This document shows, piece after piece, positions 55,841-64,000 of a stretch of DNA of 64,000 nucleotides. The stretch covers positions 6,138,001 to 6,202,000 of the forward strand of contig NZ_CM001442.1 in the NCBI RefSeq assembly GCF_000244915.1, in the 5' to 3' direction. Positions within the stretch are counted from its first letter, which is position 1. Each line of letters starts with the position of its first letter. A program made the translations under genes and the position numbers. The notes under the pieces were generated by a model. The model was not told the origin of the DNA and did no database searches. It saw nothing but the letters and a program-made list of their open reading frames with translations. The stretch comes from Bradyrhizobium sp. WSM471. GTDB taxonomy: Bacteria > Pseudomonadota > Alphaproteobacteria > Rhizobiales > Xanthobacteraceae.

Positions 55841-55947
55841 GTCTCGTGCCCCGGACGCAGCGCAGCGCCCTCGCGGTGCGCTGCAGAGCCGGGGCCCATT
55901 GTCACTTCTGGGTTCCGGCTCGCGCTACGCGCGTCCGGGACACGAGA
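55841..55947. repeat. Palindromic repeat between murD and ftsW
   Basis: A full copy of the family at 28803-28929: outer arms GTCTCGTGCCCCGGACGC and GCGTCCGGGACACGAGA, inner CAGCGCAGCGCC/GGTGCGCTG pairing and CAGAGCCGGGGCCC facing GGGTTCCGGCTC. It lies 7 bases after the murD stop and about 85 bases before ftsW. Confidence 0.78.
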
Positions 55948-55953
55948 AACTCG

Positions 55954-57354
55954 CTACACCACCGGCTTCACGCCCGGCAGCGCCTGCACCAGCTCGCCGA
56001 ACCTGGTGCCGCGGATTTCGAAGTTGCGATACTGGTCGAAGGAGGCGCAGGCGGGTGACAGCAGGACGACCGCGTCAGTGATGCCCGACGCCTCCGCATC
56101 GCGCGCGGCTTGCTCGACCGCGACGTCGAGAGTCTGGCTGATCTCGTGCGGCACTTGCGTACCGAGCGTGCCGGAAAATTCCCGCGCCGCCTCTCCAATC
56201 AAATAGGCCTTTCGGATGCGCGGGAAGTAGCCGGTGAGGCCGGTGATTCCGCCGGCCTTCGGCTTGCCGCCGGCGATCCAGAAGATGTCCGAAAAGGACG
56301 ACAGCGCATGCGCCGTGGCATCGGCATTGGTGCCCTTGGAGTCGTTGACGAACAGCACGTTGCCGCGGCGGCCGACCTGCTCCATGCGGTGCGCGAGGCC
56401 CGGAAAGCTGCGCAGGCCGTTCTGCAAGACATCGAGATCGATGCCCATCGCGAGTGCGGCGGCGGCGGCACAGGCCGCATTCTGCGCATTGTGCAGGCCG
56501 CGCAGAGAACCGATGCCCCCGAGTGCCGCGATTTCACTGCGCGCGCCACCCGAATTGCGCACGATATTGCCATGCTCGACATGGATGCCGCTGGCCAGCG
56601 GATTCCTGACCGAGATGCGCACCACATTCTTGCCGGCGCGATCGAGCCGGTCGGCGATATCGCGGCAAAAACCGTCGTCGACGCCGACGATGGCGGTGCC
56701 GCCGGCCTGCACACCGGCAACGAGACGCTCCTTCACCGCGGCGTAATGCGCGATGGTGCCGTGCCGATCGATGTGGTCCTCGCTGACATTGAGCAGAATG
56801 CCGACGGAGGGGTCGAGCGAGGGCGTGAGGTCGATCTGGTAGGACGACATCTCGATGACGTGGACGCGACCCATGCGCGGCGGCTCCAGCGACAGGATCG
56901 CGGTGCCGATATTACCACCCATCTGGGTGTCATAGCCGGCGACCTTGGTCAGATGCGCGATCAGCGCCGTCGTCGTCGATTTACCATTCGTGCCGGTGAT
57001 GGCGACGAACGGCGCATCCGGTGCGTGGCGGCGCCGTTCGCGGCAGAACAGCTCGATGTCGCCGATCACCTCGATAGCGGCCTCGCGCGCCTTCAGCACG
57101 CTCCAATGCGGCACCGGGTGGGTCAGCGGCACGCCGGGCGCGAGCACCAGCGCGGCGAAATTCGCCCATGAGACGTTGCGCAAATCAGCCGTGATGAAGC
57201 CTGCTTGCGCGGCCTTGGCGACGTTCTCGGCATTGTCGTCCGCGGCGATCACCTCGGCGCCGCCCGCTTTCAACGCGTGACAGGACGCGAGTCCCGAGCC
57301 GCCGAGGCCGAACACCGCGACCGTCTTGCCGGCAAAGGACGTGACGGGGATCAT
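55954..57354 (-). CDS. murD: UDP-N-acetylmuramoylalanine--D-glutamate ligase
   Basis: A 466-residue Mur ligase adding D-glutamate. N-terminal [21 protein letters not shown], the P-loop [42 protein letters not shown], and the C-terminal [20 protein letters not shown] and [20 protein letters not shown] are the MurD signatures. It follows mraY by 7 bases. The last gene before the first palindromic interruption of the cluster. Confidence 0.97.
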   Translation of the reverse strand: MIPVTSFAGKTVAVFGLGGSGLASCHALKAGGAEVIAADDNAENVAKAAQAGFITADLRNVSWANFAALVLAPGVPLTHPVPHWSVLKAREAAIEVIGDIELFCRERRRHAPDAPFVAITGTNGKSTTTALIAHLTKVAGYDTQMGGNIGTAILSLEPPRMGRVHVIEMSSYQIDLTPSLDPSVGILLNVSEDHIDRHGTIAHYAAVKERLVAGVQAGGTAIVGVDDGFCRDIADRLDRAGKNVVRISVRNPLASGIHVEHGNIVRNSGGARSEIAALGGIGSLRGLHNAQNAACAAAAALAMGIDLDVLQNGLRSFPGLAHRMEQVGRRGNVLFVNDSKGTNADATAHALSSFSDIFWIAGGKPKAGGITGLTGYFPRIRKAYLIGEAAREFSGTLGTQVPHEISQTLDVAVEQAARDAEASGITDAVVLLSPACASFDQYRNFEIRGTRFGELVQALPGVKPVV

Positions 57355-57361
57355 CGACCGG

Positions 57362-58465
57362 TCACCGCAGCTTCAGCGTCGACAAGCCGGCGAGCGCCAG
57401 CATCACCGAGATGATCCAGAACCGGATCACGATCTGCGGCTCGGTCCAGCCGAGCTGCTCGAAATGGTGATGGATCGGCGCCATCCGGAAGATGCGTTTT
57501 CCCGTCATCTTGAACGACACCACCTGCACGATGACGGAGACCGCCTCCAGCACGAACAGGCCGCCGATCACCGCGAGCACGATCTCGTGCTTCACCGCGA
57601 CCGCGATCGCACCCAGCATGCCGCCGAGCGCGAGCGAGCCGGTGTCGCCCATGAAGATCGAGGCCGGCGGCGCGTTGAACCAGAGGAAGCCGAGGCCCGC
57701 GCCCAGCAGCGCGCCGCAGAGCACGGCGAGTTCGCCGGTGCCGGCGACATATTTGATCTGGAGATAATCGGCGAACACCGCGTTGCCGGCGAGATAGGCG
57801 ATCATCGCAAAGCTCGCGGTCGCGATCATCACGGGCACGATGGCAAGGCCGTCGAGACCGTCGGTGAGGTTCACCGCGTTGCCGGCGCCGACGATGACGA
57901 AGGCGCCGAACACGACGAAGAACCAGCCGAAATGCAGCACGGTGTCCTTCAGGAAAGGAATCGTCAGCGCGGTCGATGCGGGATCTCGGTTCAGCCGCAC
58001 CAGCGCGTAGCAGGCCACAAGCGCGATCGCCGCCTCGATCAGCAGGCGGAGCTTGCTGCCGAAGCCGGTCGTGGTCTGCTTGGTCACCTTGAGATAATCG
58101 TCATAGAAGCCGACGAAGCCGAAACCGAGCGTCACCGCCAGCACGATCCAGACGTAAGGGTTAAGCGGATTGGCCCACAGCACCGTGCCGACCGTGAGGC
58201 CGGACAGGATCATCAGGCCGCCCATGGTGGGCGTGCCTTTCTTGGCGAGGTGCGATTGCGGACCATCGGCCCGGATCGGCTGGCCCTTGCCTTGGCGGAT
58301 GCGCAGATGGTCGATGATCCAGGGCCCGAACAGGAACACGAACAGCGCGCCGGTGACGACGGCGCCGCCGGTGCGGAAGGTGATGTAACGGAAGACGTTC
58401 AGGAAGGTGCGAACGGCACCGAAGCCCGGAAATGTGTTGGAGAGCTCGATCAACCAGTAAAACAT
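57362..58465 (-). CDS. mraY: Phospho-N-acetylmuramoyl-pentapeptide transferase
   Basis: A 367-residue membrane enzyme making lipid I from undecaprenyl phosphate. Ten helices with the conserved segments [25 protein letters not shown] (the D-D metal site), [33 protein letters not shown], and [24 protein letters not shown]. Complete and typical. murF lies 164 bases upstream, a larger gap than elsewhere in the cluster, with no gene or clear repeat in it. Confidence 0.97.
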   Translation of the reverse strand: MFYWLIELSNTFPGFGAVRTFLNVFRYITFRTGGAVVTGALFVFLFGPWIIDHLRIRQGKGQPIRADGPQSHLAKKGTPTMGGLMILSGLTVGTVLWANPLNPYVWIVLAVTLGFGFVGFYDDYLKVTKQTTTGFGSKLRLLIEAAIALVACYALVRLNRDPASTALTIPFLKDTVLHFGWFFVVFGAFVIVGAGNAVNLTDGLDGLAIVPVMIATASFAMIAYLAGNAVFADYLQIKYVAGTGELAVLCGALLGAGLGFLWFNAPPASIFMGDTGSLALGGMLGAIAVAVKHEIVLAVIGGLFVLEAVSVIVQVVSFKMTGKRIFRMAPIHHHFEQLGWTEPQIVIRFWIISVMLALAGLSTLKLR

Positions 58466-58629
58466 TCAGACGGTCCTATGGTGCCTTTGCACGCGCCTTG
58501 ATCTTGGCCTTGTCAACCTGCCTCACGCGCATTCGCTGGTCTTCATCATGGGGTCGGGCGACCTCTAAAGAAAACGAACGGCTTCGCGCCGGAAAGGGTG
58601 GGATTCGGGAACAGCGCCTTCCAAGCAGT

Positions 58630-60009
58630 TTACGCCCTTGCCTGCAAGGCGGCCACTAGGCCCGGCACAAACTTGTTGACCCAGAACATCTTCTTGCTGC
58701 CCTTGACAACCACGACATCGCCTGCCCTCAGCAGATTTGCGACCTCGCCCGGCTTCAGCGTAACGGGGTCGTCGTGCCAGCCGAGGCCCTTGCCGGCTGG
58801 AAGCACTTCGAACAGGTGACGCATCAGGGGCCCGACGCAATAGACGCCGTCGATGCCGTCGAGATGCCCGGCGAGGTCGGTGTGATAGGCCGGCGCGCCG
58901 TCGCCGAGCTCCAGCATGTCGCCGAGTACCGCAATGCGGCGGCCGCCGGTCGTGTTGCGCGCCTGCAGGCTTTGCAGCGCGGCAGCCACGCTGGCGGGAT
59001 TGCCGTTGAAGCTGTCGTCGATCACGGTGACGCCGCCGACCGCCTGCTCGACGCCGCGGCCGGTCATGATGCCGACGCGGTCGAGCTTGATCGCAAGCGT
59101 GGCCGCATCGAGGTTGGCCGCACGGATCGATGCAAGCGCGGCGAGCGCGTTCTGGACGCGGTGCGGCGCGCCCGGCGTCAGGCTGAACGCGATCTCCTTC
59201 TTGCCGAGCGCGGCCACGACCTGCCAGCTGTCGCCATGCGGCGCGTGCGCGACCTCGTGCACCTCGGCTTTGTCGCCAAAGCGGATGACCTTGCCCTTCC
59301 AGTCCGGCGCCTTGATCCCGGCGGGCAGCACCAGCACACCTTCCGCGGGCAGGCCGAGTGCGATCGACACCTTCTCGCGGCGGATGGCTTCGAGCGAGCC
59401 GAGCTTCTCCAGATGCACCGGCTGGACGTTGACGACGAGCGCGACCGTCGGCCGCGTCAGTTCGCTGAGCCGCGCGATCTCCCCGGCCTGGTTCATGCCC
59501 ATCTCGACGACCCAGAGACTTGCATCCGGCCGCGCATTGCACAGCGTCAGCGGCACGCCCCAGAAATTGTTGAAGCTCGACGGGCTGGCATAGGCATTGG
59601 GGTAGGCCGCGAGGAATTCCTTGGTGCTGGTCTTGCCTGCACTGCCGGTGAGCCCGATCACCGGGCCGTTGAAGCGCGCGCGTGCCGCGCGCGCAAGCCC
59701 CCAGAGACCGTCGATCAGCGTGTCCTTGACGACGATCTGCGGAATGCGGACGCCCGCGATCTCGTGCGGCACGATCATCGCGACCGCGCCGGAAGCTTCC
59801 GCCTTGTCCGCGAACTCCCAGCCGTCACGCGCGCTGGCGAAGGCCGAGATGAAGCCCCCGCTCGGCGTGCCGCTCAGCGCGACGAACAGGCTGCCCGGTT
59901 TCACCAGCCGGCTGTCCTGGGTGACGAAGTCGATCGGCGTGTCCGGGAATGATCCGGCAACGCCCAGCGCGCGCGCCACTTCGGCCACCGTCCATATGGG
60001 CGCGCTCAT
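58630..60009 (-). CDS. murF: UDP-MurNAc-tripeptide--D-alanyl-D-alanine ligase
   Basis: A 459-residue Mur ligase adding D-Ala-D-Ala. N-terminal domain with DSRLVKPGSLFVAL; P-loop GLTGSAGKTSTKEFLA; SFNNFWGVPLTLCN; WVVEMGMNQAGEIARLSELTRP; NVQPVHLEKLGSLEAI; C-terminal DDSFNGNPASVAAALQSL and LGDMLELGDGAPAYHTDL. All are MurF signatures. The start overlaps the murE stop by four bases. Confidence 0.97.
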   Translation of the reverse strand: MSAPIWTVAEVARALGVAGSFPDTPIDFVTQDSRLVKPGSLFVALSGTPSGGFISAFASARDGWEFADKAEASGAVAMIVPHEIAGVRIPQIVVKDTLIDGLWGLARAARARFNGPVIGLTGSAGKTSTKEFLAAYPNAYASPSSFNNFWGVPLTLCNARPDASLWVVEMGMNQAGEIARLSELTRPTVALVVNVQPVHLEKLGSLEAIRREKVSIALGLPAEGVLVLPAGIKAPDWKGKVIRFGDKAEVHEVAHAPHGDSWQVVAALGKKEIAFSLTPGAPHRVQNALAALASIRAANLDAATLAIKLDRVGIMTGRGVEQAVGGVTVIDDSFNGNPASVAAALQSLQARNTTGGRRIAVLGDMLELGDGAPAYHTDLAGHLDGIDGVYCVGPLMRHLFEVLPAGKGLGWHDDPVTLKPGEVANLLRAGDVVVVKGSKKMFWVNKFVPGLVAALQARA

Positions 60010-61478
60010 GCAATCCTCGACGCTAGTGCGGCGGCGACCGCCTCGTGATCACTGAAGGGCAAAACCTCTCCGCCGACGATCTGCCCGATCTCGTGCCCCT
60101 TGCCGGCGATGAGCAGCGCATCGCCATCTTCCAATTCCGCGATCGCGGTGCGGATCGCCGCGGCCCGGTCGCCGATTTCGCGGGCGCCCTTGGCGGCGGC
60201 GAGGATTTCGGCGCGGATGGATTCCGGCTTCTCGCTGCGCGGATTGTCGTCGGTGACGATGACACCGTCGGCGTTGCCAGCCGCGATCTCGCCCATGATC
60301 GGACGCTTGCCGGCATCGCGGTCGCCGCCGGCACCGAACACGACGACCAGCCTGCGCCTGGCGTAGGGACGCAGCGCCTGCAGCGCCTTGGCCAGCGCAT
60401 CGGGCTTGTGCGCGTAGTCGACGAAGATCGGCGCGCCGTTGCGCTCGCCGACGCGCTCCAACCGGCCTTTGGCGCCTTCGAGACGTTCGAGGCTCGCGAA
60501 CACGTTTGCGGCGTCGCTGCCGGTGCCGATGGCGAGACCGGCCGACACCAGCGCATTCTCGATCTGGAATTCGCCGACCAGCGGCAGCCGGATCGCATAC
60601 CGCTTGCCGCGATGTTCGAGCGCGAGCATTTGCGAAAACCCCTCGACCTCCGCACCGGCGAGACGAATGCCCTCGCCTACCCCGTCGCCGTTGCGACCGA
60701 CCGCCATCACGCGCAAGCCGCGCGAATTCGCAGCACTGATCGCCTCCGCCGAGCAATCATGATCGGCCGAGATCACGGCCGCGCCCCCCGGCGGGACAAG
60801 TTCGCGGAACAGCCTGAGCTTGGCCGCGAGATAATGCGCGACGGTCGGGTGATAATCCATGTGGTCGCGCGAGAGATTGGTGAAGCCGCCGGCGGACACG
60901 CGCACGCCGTCGAGGCGATATTGGTCGAGCCCGTGAGAAGAGGCCTCGAAGGCGAGATGCGTGACGCCTTCGCGCGCGATCTCGTCCAACTGTCGGTGCA
61001 GCGCAATCGGATCGGGCGTCGTCAGCGAGCCGTAGACGGTGCGCTTCGGCGAGACCAGGCCGATGGTTCCGATGCTGGCGGATGCGTGCCCGAGCCGGTC
61101 CCAGATCTGCCGGGTGAATGCGGCGACCGAGGTCTTGCCGCTGGTGCCGGTCACCGCCGCAATTGTCGCGGGCTGCGCGGGATAGAATCTTGCCGCGGCC
61201 AGCGCCAGCGCGCGGCGCGGATTGGCGACTGAGATGAACGGCACCTTGCAGCCATCAGGCACATGCTCGCCAACGACCGCCACCGCGCCCGCGGCAATCG
61301 CGGCATCGATGAAGCGCGCACCGTCGGTCTTGCTGCCCGCAAGTGCGAAAAAGAGATGACCCGGCTTGACCGCGCGGCTGTCGAGGGCAACGCCGGTCAC
61401 GTCGAGCGCCGCGACGGCGGGCTCGATTGCGGCGTCATTGCCCTGAACGTCCTGATCGAGGAGGTCGCGCAGCTTCAT
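60006..61478 (-). CDS. murE: UDP-MurNAc-L-Ala-D-Glu--meso-diaminopimelate ligase
   Basis: A 490-residue Mur ligase adding the third residue. DSRAVKPGHLFFAL at the N-terminus, P-loop AVTGTSGKTSVAAF, EASSHGLDQYRLDG, NLSRDHMDYH, and YAHKPDALAKAL. The substrate motif is DNPRSEKP, whose D-N-P-R selects meso-diaminopimelate rather than lysine, fitting a Gram-negative wall. It is 84 bases downstream of ftsI and overlaps murF. Confidence 0.97.
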   Translation of the reverse strand: MKLRDLLDQDVQGNDAAIEPAVAALDVTGVALDSRAVKPGHLFFALAGSKTDGARFIDAAIAAGAVAVVGEHVPDGCKVPFISVANPRRALALAAARFYPAQPATIAAVTGTSGKTSVAAFTRQIWDRLGHASASIGTIGLVSPKRTVYGSLTTPDPIALHRQLDEIAREGVTHLAFEASSHGLDQYRLDGVRVSAGGFTNLSRDHMDYHPTVAHYLAAKLRLFRELVPPGGAAVISADHDCSAEAISAANSRGLRVMAVGRNGDGVGEGIRLAGAEVEGFSQMLALEHRGKRYAIRLPLVGEFQIENALVSAGLAIGTGSDAANVFASLERLEGAKGRLERVGERNGAPIFVDYAHKPDALAKALQALRPYARRRLVVVFGAGGDRDAGKRPIMGEIAAGNADGVIVTDDNPRSEKPESIRAEILAAAKGAREIGDRAAAIRTAIAELEDGDALLIAGKGHEIGQIVGGEVLPFSDHEAVAAALASRIA

Positions 61479-61562
61479 GGTCTTCCAGTCGACATGCCGG
61501 ACCGGATCGCCGAATCTCCAGGGAAATCCCGACTCAGCAGCGGCAACGGCCCACCCGGTTGA

Positions 61563-63317
61563 TTACTGGGTTGTCCTGGATGCTGCAAGAATAAGGCGCT
61601 CGGACGGCGGCAGATCGAACCGCGGTTCGACGCCCAAAAGCGGCGCGATCCGCTCGATCACCTTGCCGCCGGTCGGCACCGCGTTCCAGCCCGAGGTGAT
61701 GAAACCCTTCGTTTCGGGAATCGCCTGGGGCTCGTCCAGCATGATCAGGATCTGATATTTCGGATCATCGCACGGCATGATCGCGGTGAAGGAGTTGAGC
61801 ACCCGCTTTTTGGCATAGCGGCCGTTGATGACTTTCTCGGACGTGCCGGTCTTGCCGCCGACATAGTAACCCTTGACGTCAGCGGTCTTGGCGGTGCCGA
61901 TTTCGGCATTGAGCCGCATCAGGAACCGCATCTTGTCGCTGGTCTCCGTCTTGATGACGCGCTTGGCCATCGCCGCCGCTTCGGATTCGGTCCGTTTCAT
62001 GAAGGTTGGCGGAATCAGATAGCCGCCGTTCACCAGCGCGTTGATGCCCATCACCGCCTGGAGCGGCGCCACCGACATGCCCTGGCCGAACGCGATGGTC
62101 ACCGTGTTCAGCTCGCCCCAGCGTCGCGGCACCAGGGGAGCCGCGCTCTCCGGCAGCTCGGTGCGCAGCCGCGTCAACTGTCCCATCTTGGCAAGGAACG
62201 CCTTGTGGGCCTCGACGCCCTGGCTGAGCGCGATCCGCGCCGCGCCGATATTGGACGAATAGGTGAACACTTCCTTGGTGTTGATGAAGCGTCCAAGCGC
62301 GTGGCTGTCGTGAATGGTGAACTTGCCGTAGTGCAGGTTTCCGCGCGCGTCCCACGACGAATTCAAATTGATCTTGCCTGAATCCAGCGCCATCGCCAGC
62401 GTGAATGCCTTGAAGGTCGATCCCATTTCGTAGACGCCGGTGGTCAGGCGATTGATGCGGTCGGGGTCGTGCGCCTCCTTCGGACTGTTGGGATCGAAGT
62501 CCGGAAGGGAGACCATCGCCACGATCTCGCCGGTCTTGACGTTGGAGACGATGCCGGAGGCGGCCTTGGTGTGGTATTTCTCCTTGGCCTTCAGCAGCTC
62601 GTCACGCAGTGCGTGCTCGACGCGCAGATCGACCGAGAGCTCGATCGGTTTTTGCAGCCGGTCGGTGGCAAAGCCCGCGCGATGGAGATCGGCGAGCCCC
62701 TGATTGTCGAGCCACTTCTCCATGCCGGCGATGCCCTGGTTGTCGATGTTGACCAGACCGATGACGTGGGCGACCTCGTTGCCGGTCGGATAGACGCGCT
62801 TGTTCTCGCGCAGGAAGCCGATGCCGGGAATGCCGAGCTTGTGGATGTCCTGCTGTTGCTTCGCCGTAATCTCGCGCTTGAGCCAGACGAATCCCTTGCG
62901 CGTCTTCAGGCGCTCGCGCACCTCGGCCTCGTCGAGGTCGGGCACAGTGGCGGTCAGAAGCTCGATCGCCTCGTCCTTGTCGATGATGCGGCGCGGCTCG
63001 CCGAACAGGCTCGACGCCTTGACGTCGGTCGCGAGGATCGCACCATTGCGATCGACGATGTCGGGCCGCGCGGTCGCGACCACCTCCTGCGCCGCGGCGC
63101 GGCGCGCGCCGTGCGCGTCGGCGCCGATCGCGAACATCACGAGCCGGCCGCCGATCAGGGCGTAAACCGCGCCGAAGGCGAGCATCGCCAGGCCGACACG
63201 CGCCCGCGCCTTGGCCGCGCGATCGACGTTGCGCCCGTACAGCAGGCTGCGGATCAGCCGCTGCCGCCAAGGCTCGGTCGGCTTTTCTGCCGGTTTGGCC
63301 GGGGTCACAGCACTCAT
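61563..63317 (-). CDS. ftsI: Penicillin-binding protein 3 (septal transpeptidase FtsI)
   Basis: A 584-residue class B PBP. The cytoplasmic N-terminus is followed by one transmembrane helix (residues about 41-65), the pedestal domain with RPDIVDRNGAILATDVKASSLF, and the transpeptidase domain. The active serine is in S300-T-F-K303 (YEMGSTFKAF), the second motif is S354-S-N356, and the third is K489-T-G491 (GGKTGTSEK). Works with FtsW. It overlaps ftsL by four bases. Confidence 0.97.
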   Translation of the reverse strand: MSAVTPAKPAEKPTEPWRQRLIRSLLYGRNVDRAAKARARVGLAMLAFGAVYALIGGRLVMFAIGADAHGARRAAAQEVVATARPDIVDRNGAILATDVKASSLFGEPRRIIDKDEAIELLTATVPDLDEAEVRERLKTRKGFVWLKREITAKQQQDIHKLGIPGIGFLRENKRVYPTGNEVAHVIGLVNIDNQGIAGMEKWLDNQGLADLHRAGFATDRLQKPIELSVDLRVEHALRDELLKAKEKYHTKAASGIVSNVKTGEIVAMVSLPDFDPNSPKEAHDPDRINRLTTGVYEMGSTFKAFTLAMALDSGKINLNSSWDARGNLHYGKFTIHDSHALGRFINTKEVFTYSSNIGAARIALSQGVEAHKAFLAKMGQLTRLRTELPESAAPLVPRRWGELNTVTIAFGQGMSVAPLQAVMGINALVNGGYLIPPTFMKRTESEAAAMAKRVIKTETSDKMRFLMRLNAEIGTAKTADVKGYYVGGKTGTSEKVINGRYAKKRVLNSFTAIMPCDDPKYQILIMLDEPQAIPETKGFITSGWNAVPTGGKVIERIAPLLGVEPRFDLPPSERLILAASRTTQ

Positions 63318-63706
63318 GGCTTGTCCTCGGGCTGAGGCACGGAGCCCGTCACATTATCGGGATCGCTGGCGGCTTCGATGGTGTTGAGCATGGCGCCGAT
63401 CGGATCCGGCTCGCCCGGCCTGAACATGCGCGGCGGACGCTCGGGCAAATTCTTCAGTGAATCATATTGCGTGCCGTTGACCGGCTTGAGCTGCAGATGC
63501 CGATCGGACAGGCCTTGCAGGCGCTGGGGCGCATCGAGCTTGGCCCATTCGGAGCGCAGCGCCGCGATCGCATCGCGCTGCTCGCGGATCTCCGCATGCA
63601 GCCGCAGCACCTTTTCGGTGCGCGCCGTGGAGTCCATCTTGATCCTATAGACATAGGCCGCCGCGAAGATCAGCGCGCCGATGACGAGGAGGTGGATGAA
63701 GCGCAT
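63314..63706 (-). CDS. ftsL: Cell division protein FtsL-like
   Basis: A 130-residue bitopic protein: one N-terminal transmembrane helix (IHLLVIGALIFAAAYVYRI), then a short coiled coil (ARTEKVLRLHAEIREQRDAIAALRSEWAKL) and a Pro-rich tail. FtsL sequences are poorly conserved, but position between rsmH and ftsI, overlapping the latter by ATGA, with TM plus leucine-zipper-like coil identifies it. It pairs with FtsB and FtsQ in the divisome. Confidence 0.88.
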   Translation of the reverse strand: MRFIHLLVIGALIFAAAYVYRIKMDSTARTEKVLRLHAEIREQRDAIAALRSEWAKLDAPQRLQGLSDRHLQLKPVNGTQYDSLKNLPERPPRMFRPGEPDPIGAMLNTIEAASDPDNVTGSVPQPEDKP

Positions 63707-63709
63707 GCG

Positions 63710-64000
<291 letters not shown>

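Overview
The window looks like part of the main chromosome of a Bradyrhizobium-type alphaproteobacterium (Nitrobacteraceae). The grounds are high GC with strong third-position GC, a rhizobial-type long-linker FtsZ, a ROSE-type RNA thermometer in front of an Hsp20 gene, a complete alphaproteobacterial dcw cluster, and several families of palindromic intergenic repeats. The taxon is inferred from these features and not proven.

Layout. Positions 1-5.2 kb hold a hot-dog thioesterase, a DUF1328 membrane peptide, a UvrD/PcrA helicase carrying an in-frame palindromic insert, an orphan HicB-like protein and two exported proteins. Positions 5.3-9.6 kb hold an Mpo1-like membrane protein, an NAD-dependent epimerase, an isoprenylcysteine-methyltransferase-like protein and a sorbosone-dehydrogenase-like protein. 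Positions 9.8-14.5 kb hold an aspartate-dehydrogenase-like gene, a LysR regulator divergent from a tartrate/D-malate dehydrogenase, and an Hsp20 unit followed by three small ORFs. Positions 14.5-22.8 kb hold two paralogous secreted lipase-like proteins, a CGNR regulator divergent from an alpha/beta hydrolase, a zinc metallopeptidase, an ABC exporter, a glycine-zipper protein and an L,D-transpeptidase.

The most interesting accessory region is 23.0-28.4 kb. An acyl carrier protein and a fatty-acyl-AMP ligase converge on an operon of desaturase, MBOAT acyltransferase and membrane-anchored SGNH-like protein. The parts list parallels Dlt (ligase, carrier, MBOAT, SGNH protein) but with a long-chain fatty acyl cargo, possibly desaturated. 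I infer an envelope acylation system.

Positions 28.6-38.4 kb hold a decayed glycerophosphodiester phosphodiesterase, a fused membrane/spermidine-synthase protein, a phytoene-dehydrogenase-like oxidoreductase, a cluster of DnaA-box-like sequences, an Flp pilin, prmA, an aminopeptidase P and a Bcr/CflA-type efflux pump. From 38.4 kb to the right edge almost everything is on the minus strand. In transcription order this part reads rsmH (partial), ftsL, ftsI, murE, murF, mraY, murD, ftsW, murG, murC, murB, ddl, ftsQ, ftsA, ftsZ, lpxC, bamD, recN and ligA. A plus-strand GIY-YIG nuclease gene sits between recN and ligA, bracketed by two direct copies of one palindromic repeat.

Palindromic repeats are the second theme. 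At least six sequence families occur. One (about 78-98 bp, ends GTCATTCCGGG/CCCGGAATGAC, two internal hairpins) is found five times: inside the uvrD reading frame, between convergent genes, 12 bp before a start codon, and on both sides of the GIY-YIG gene. Another family sits between genes of the essential dcw cluster. I saw no tRNA, rRNA, CRISPR array, insertion sequence or prophage.
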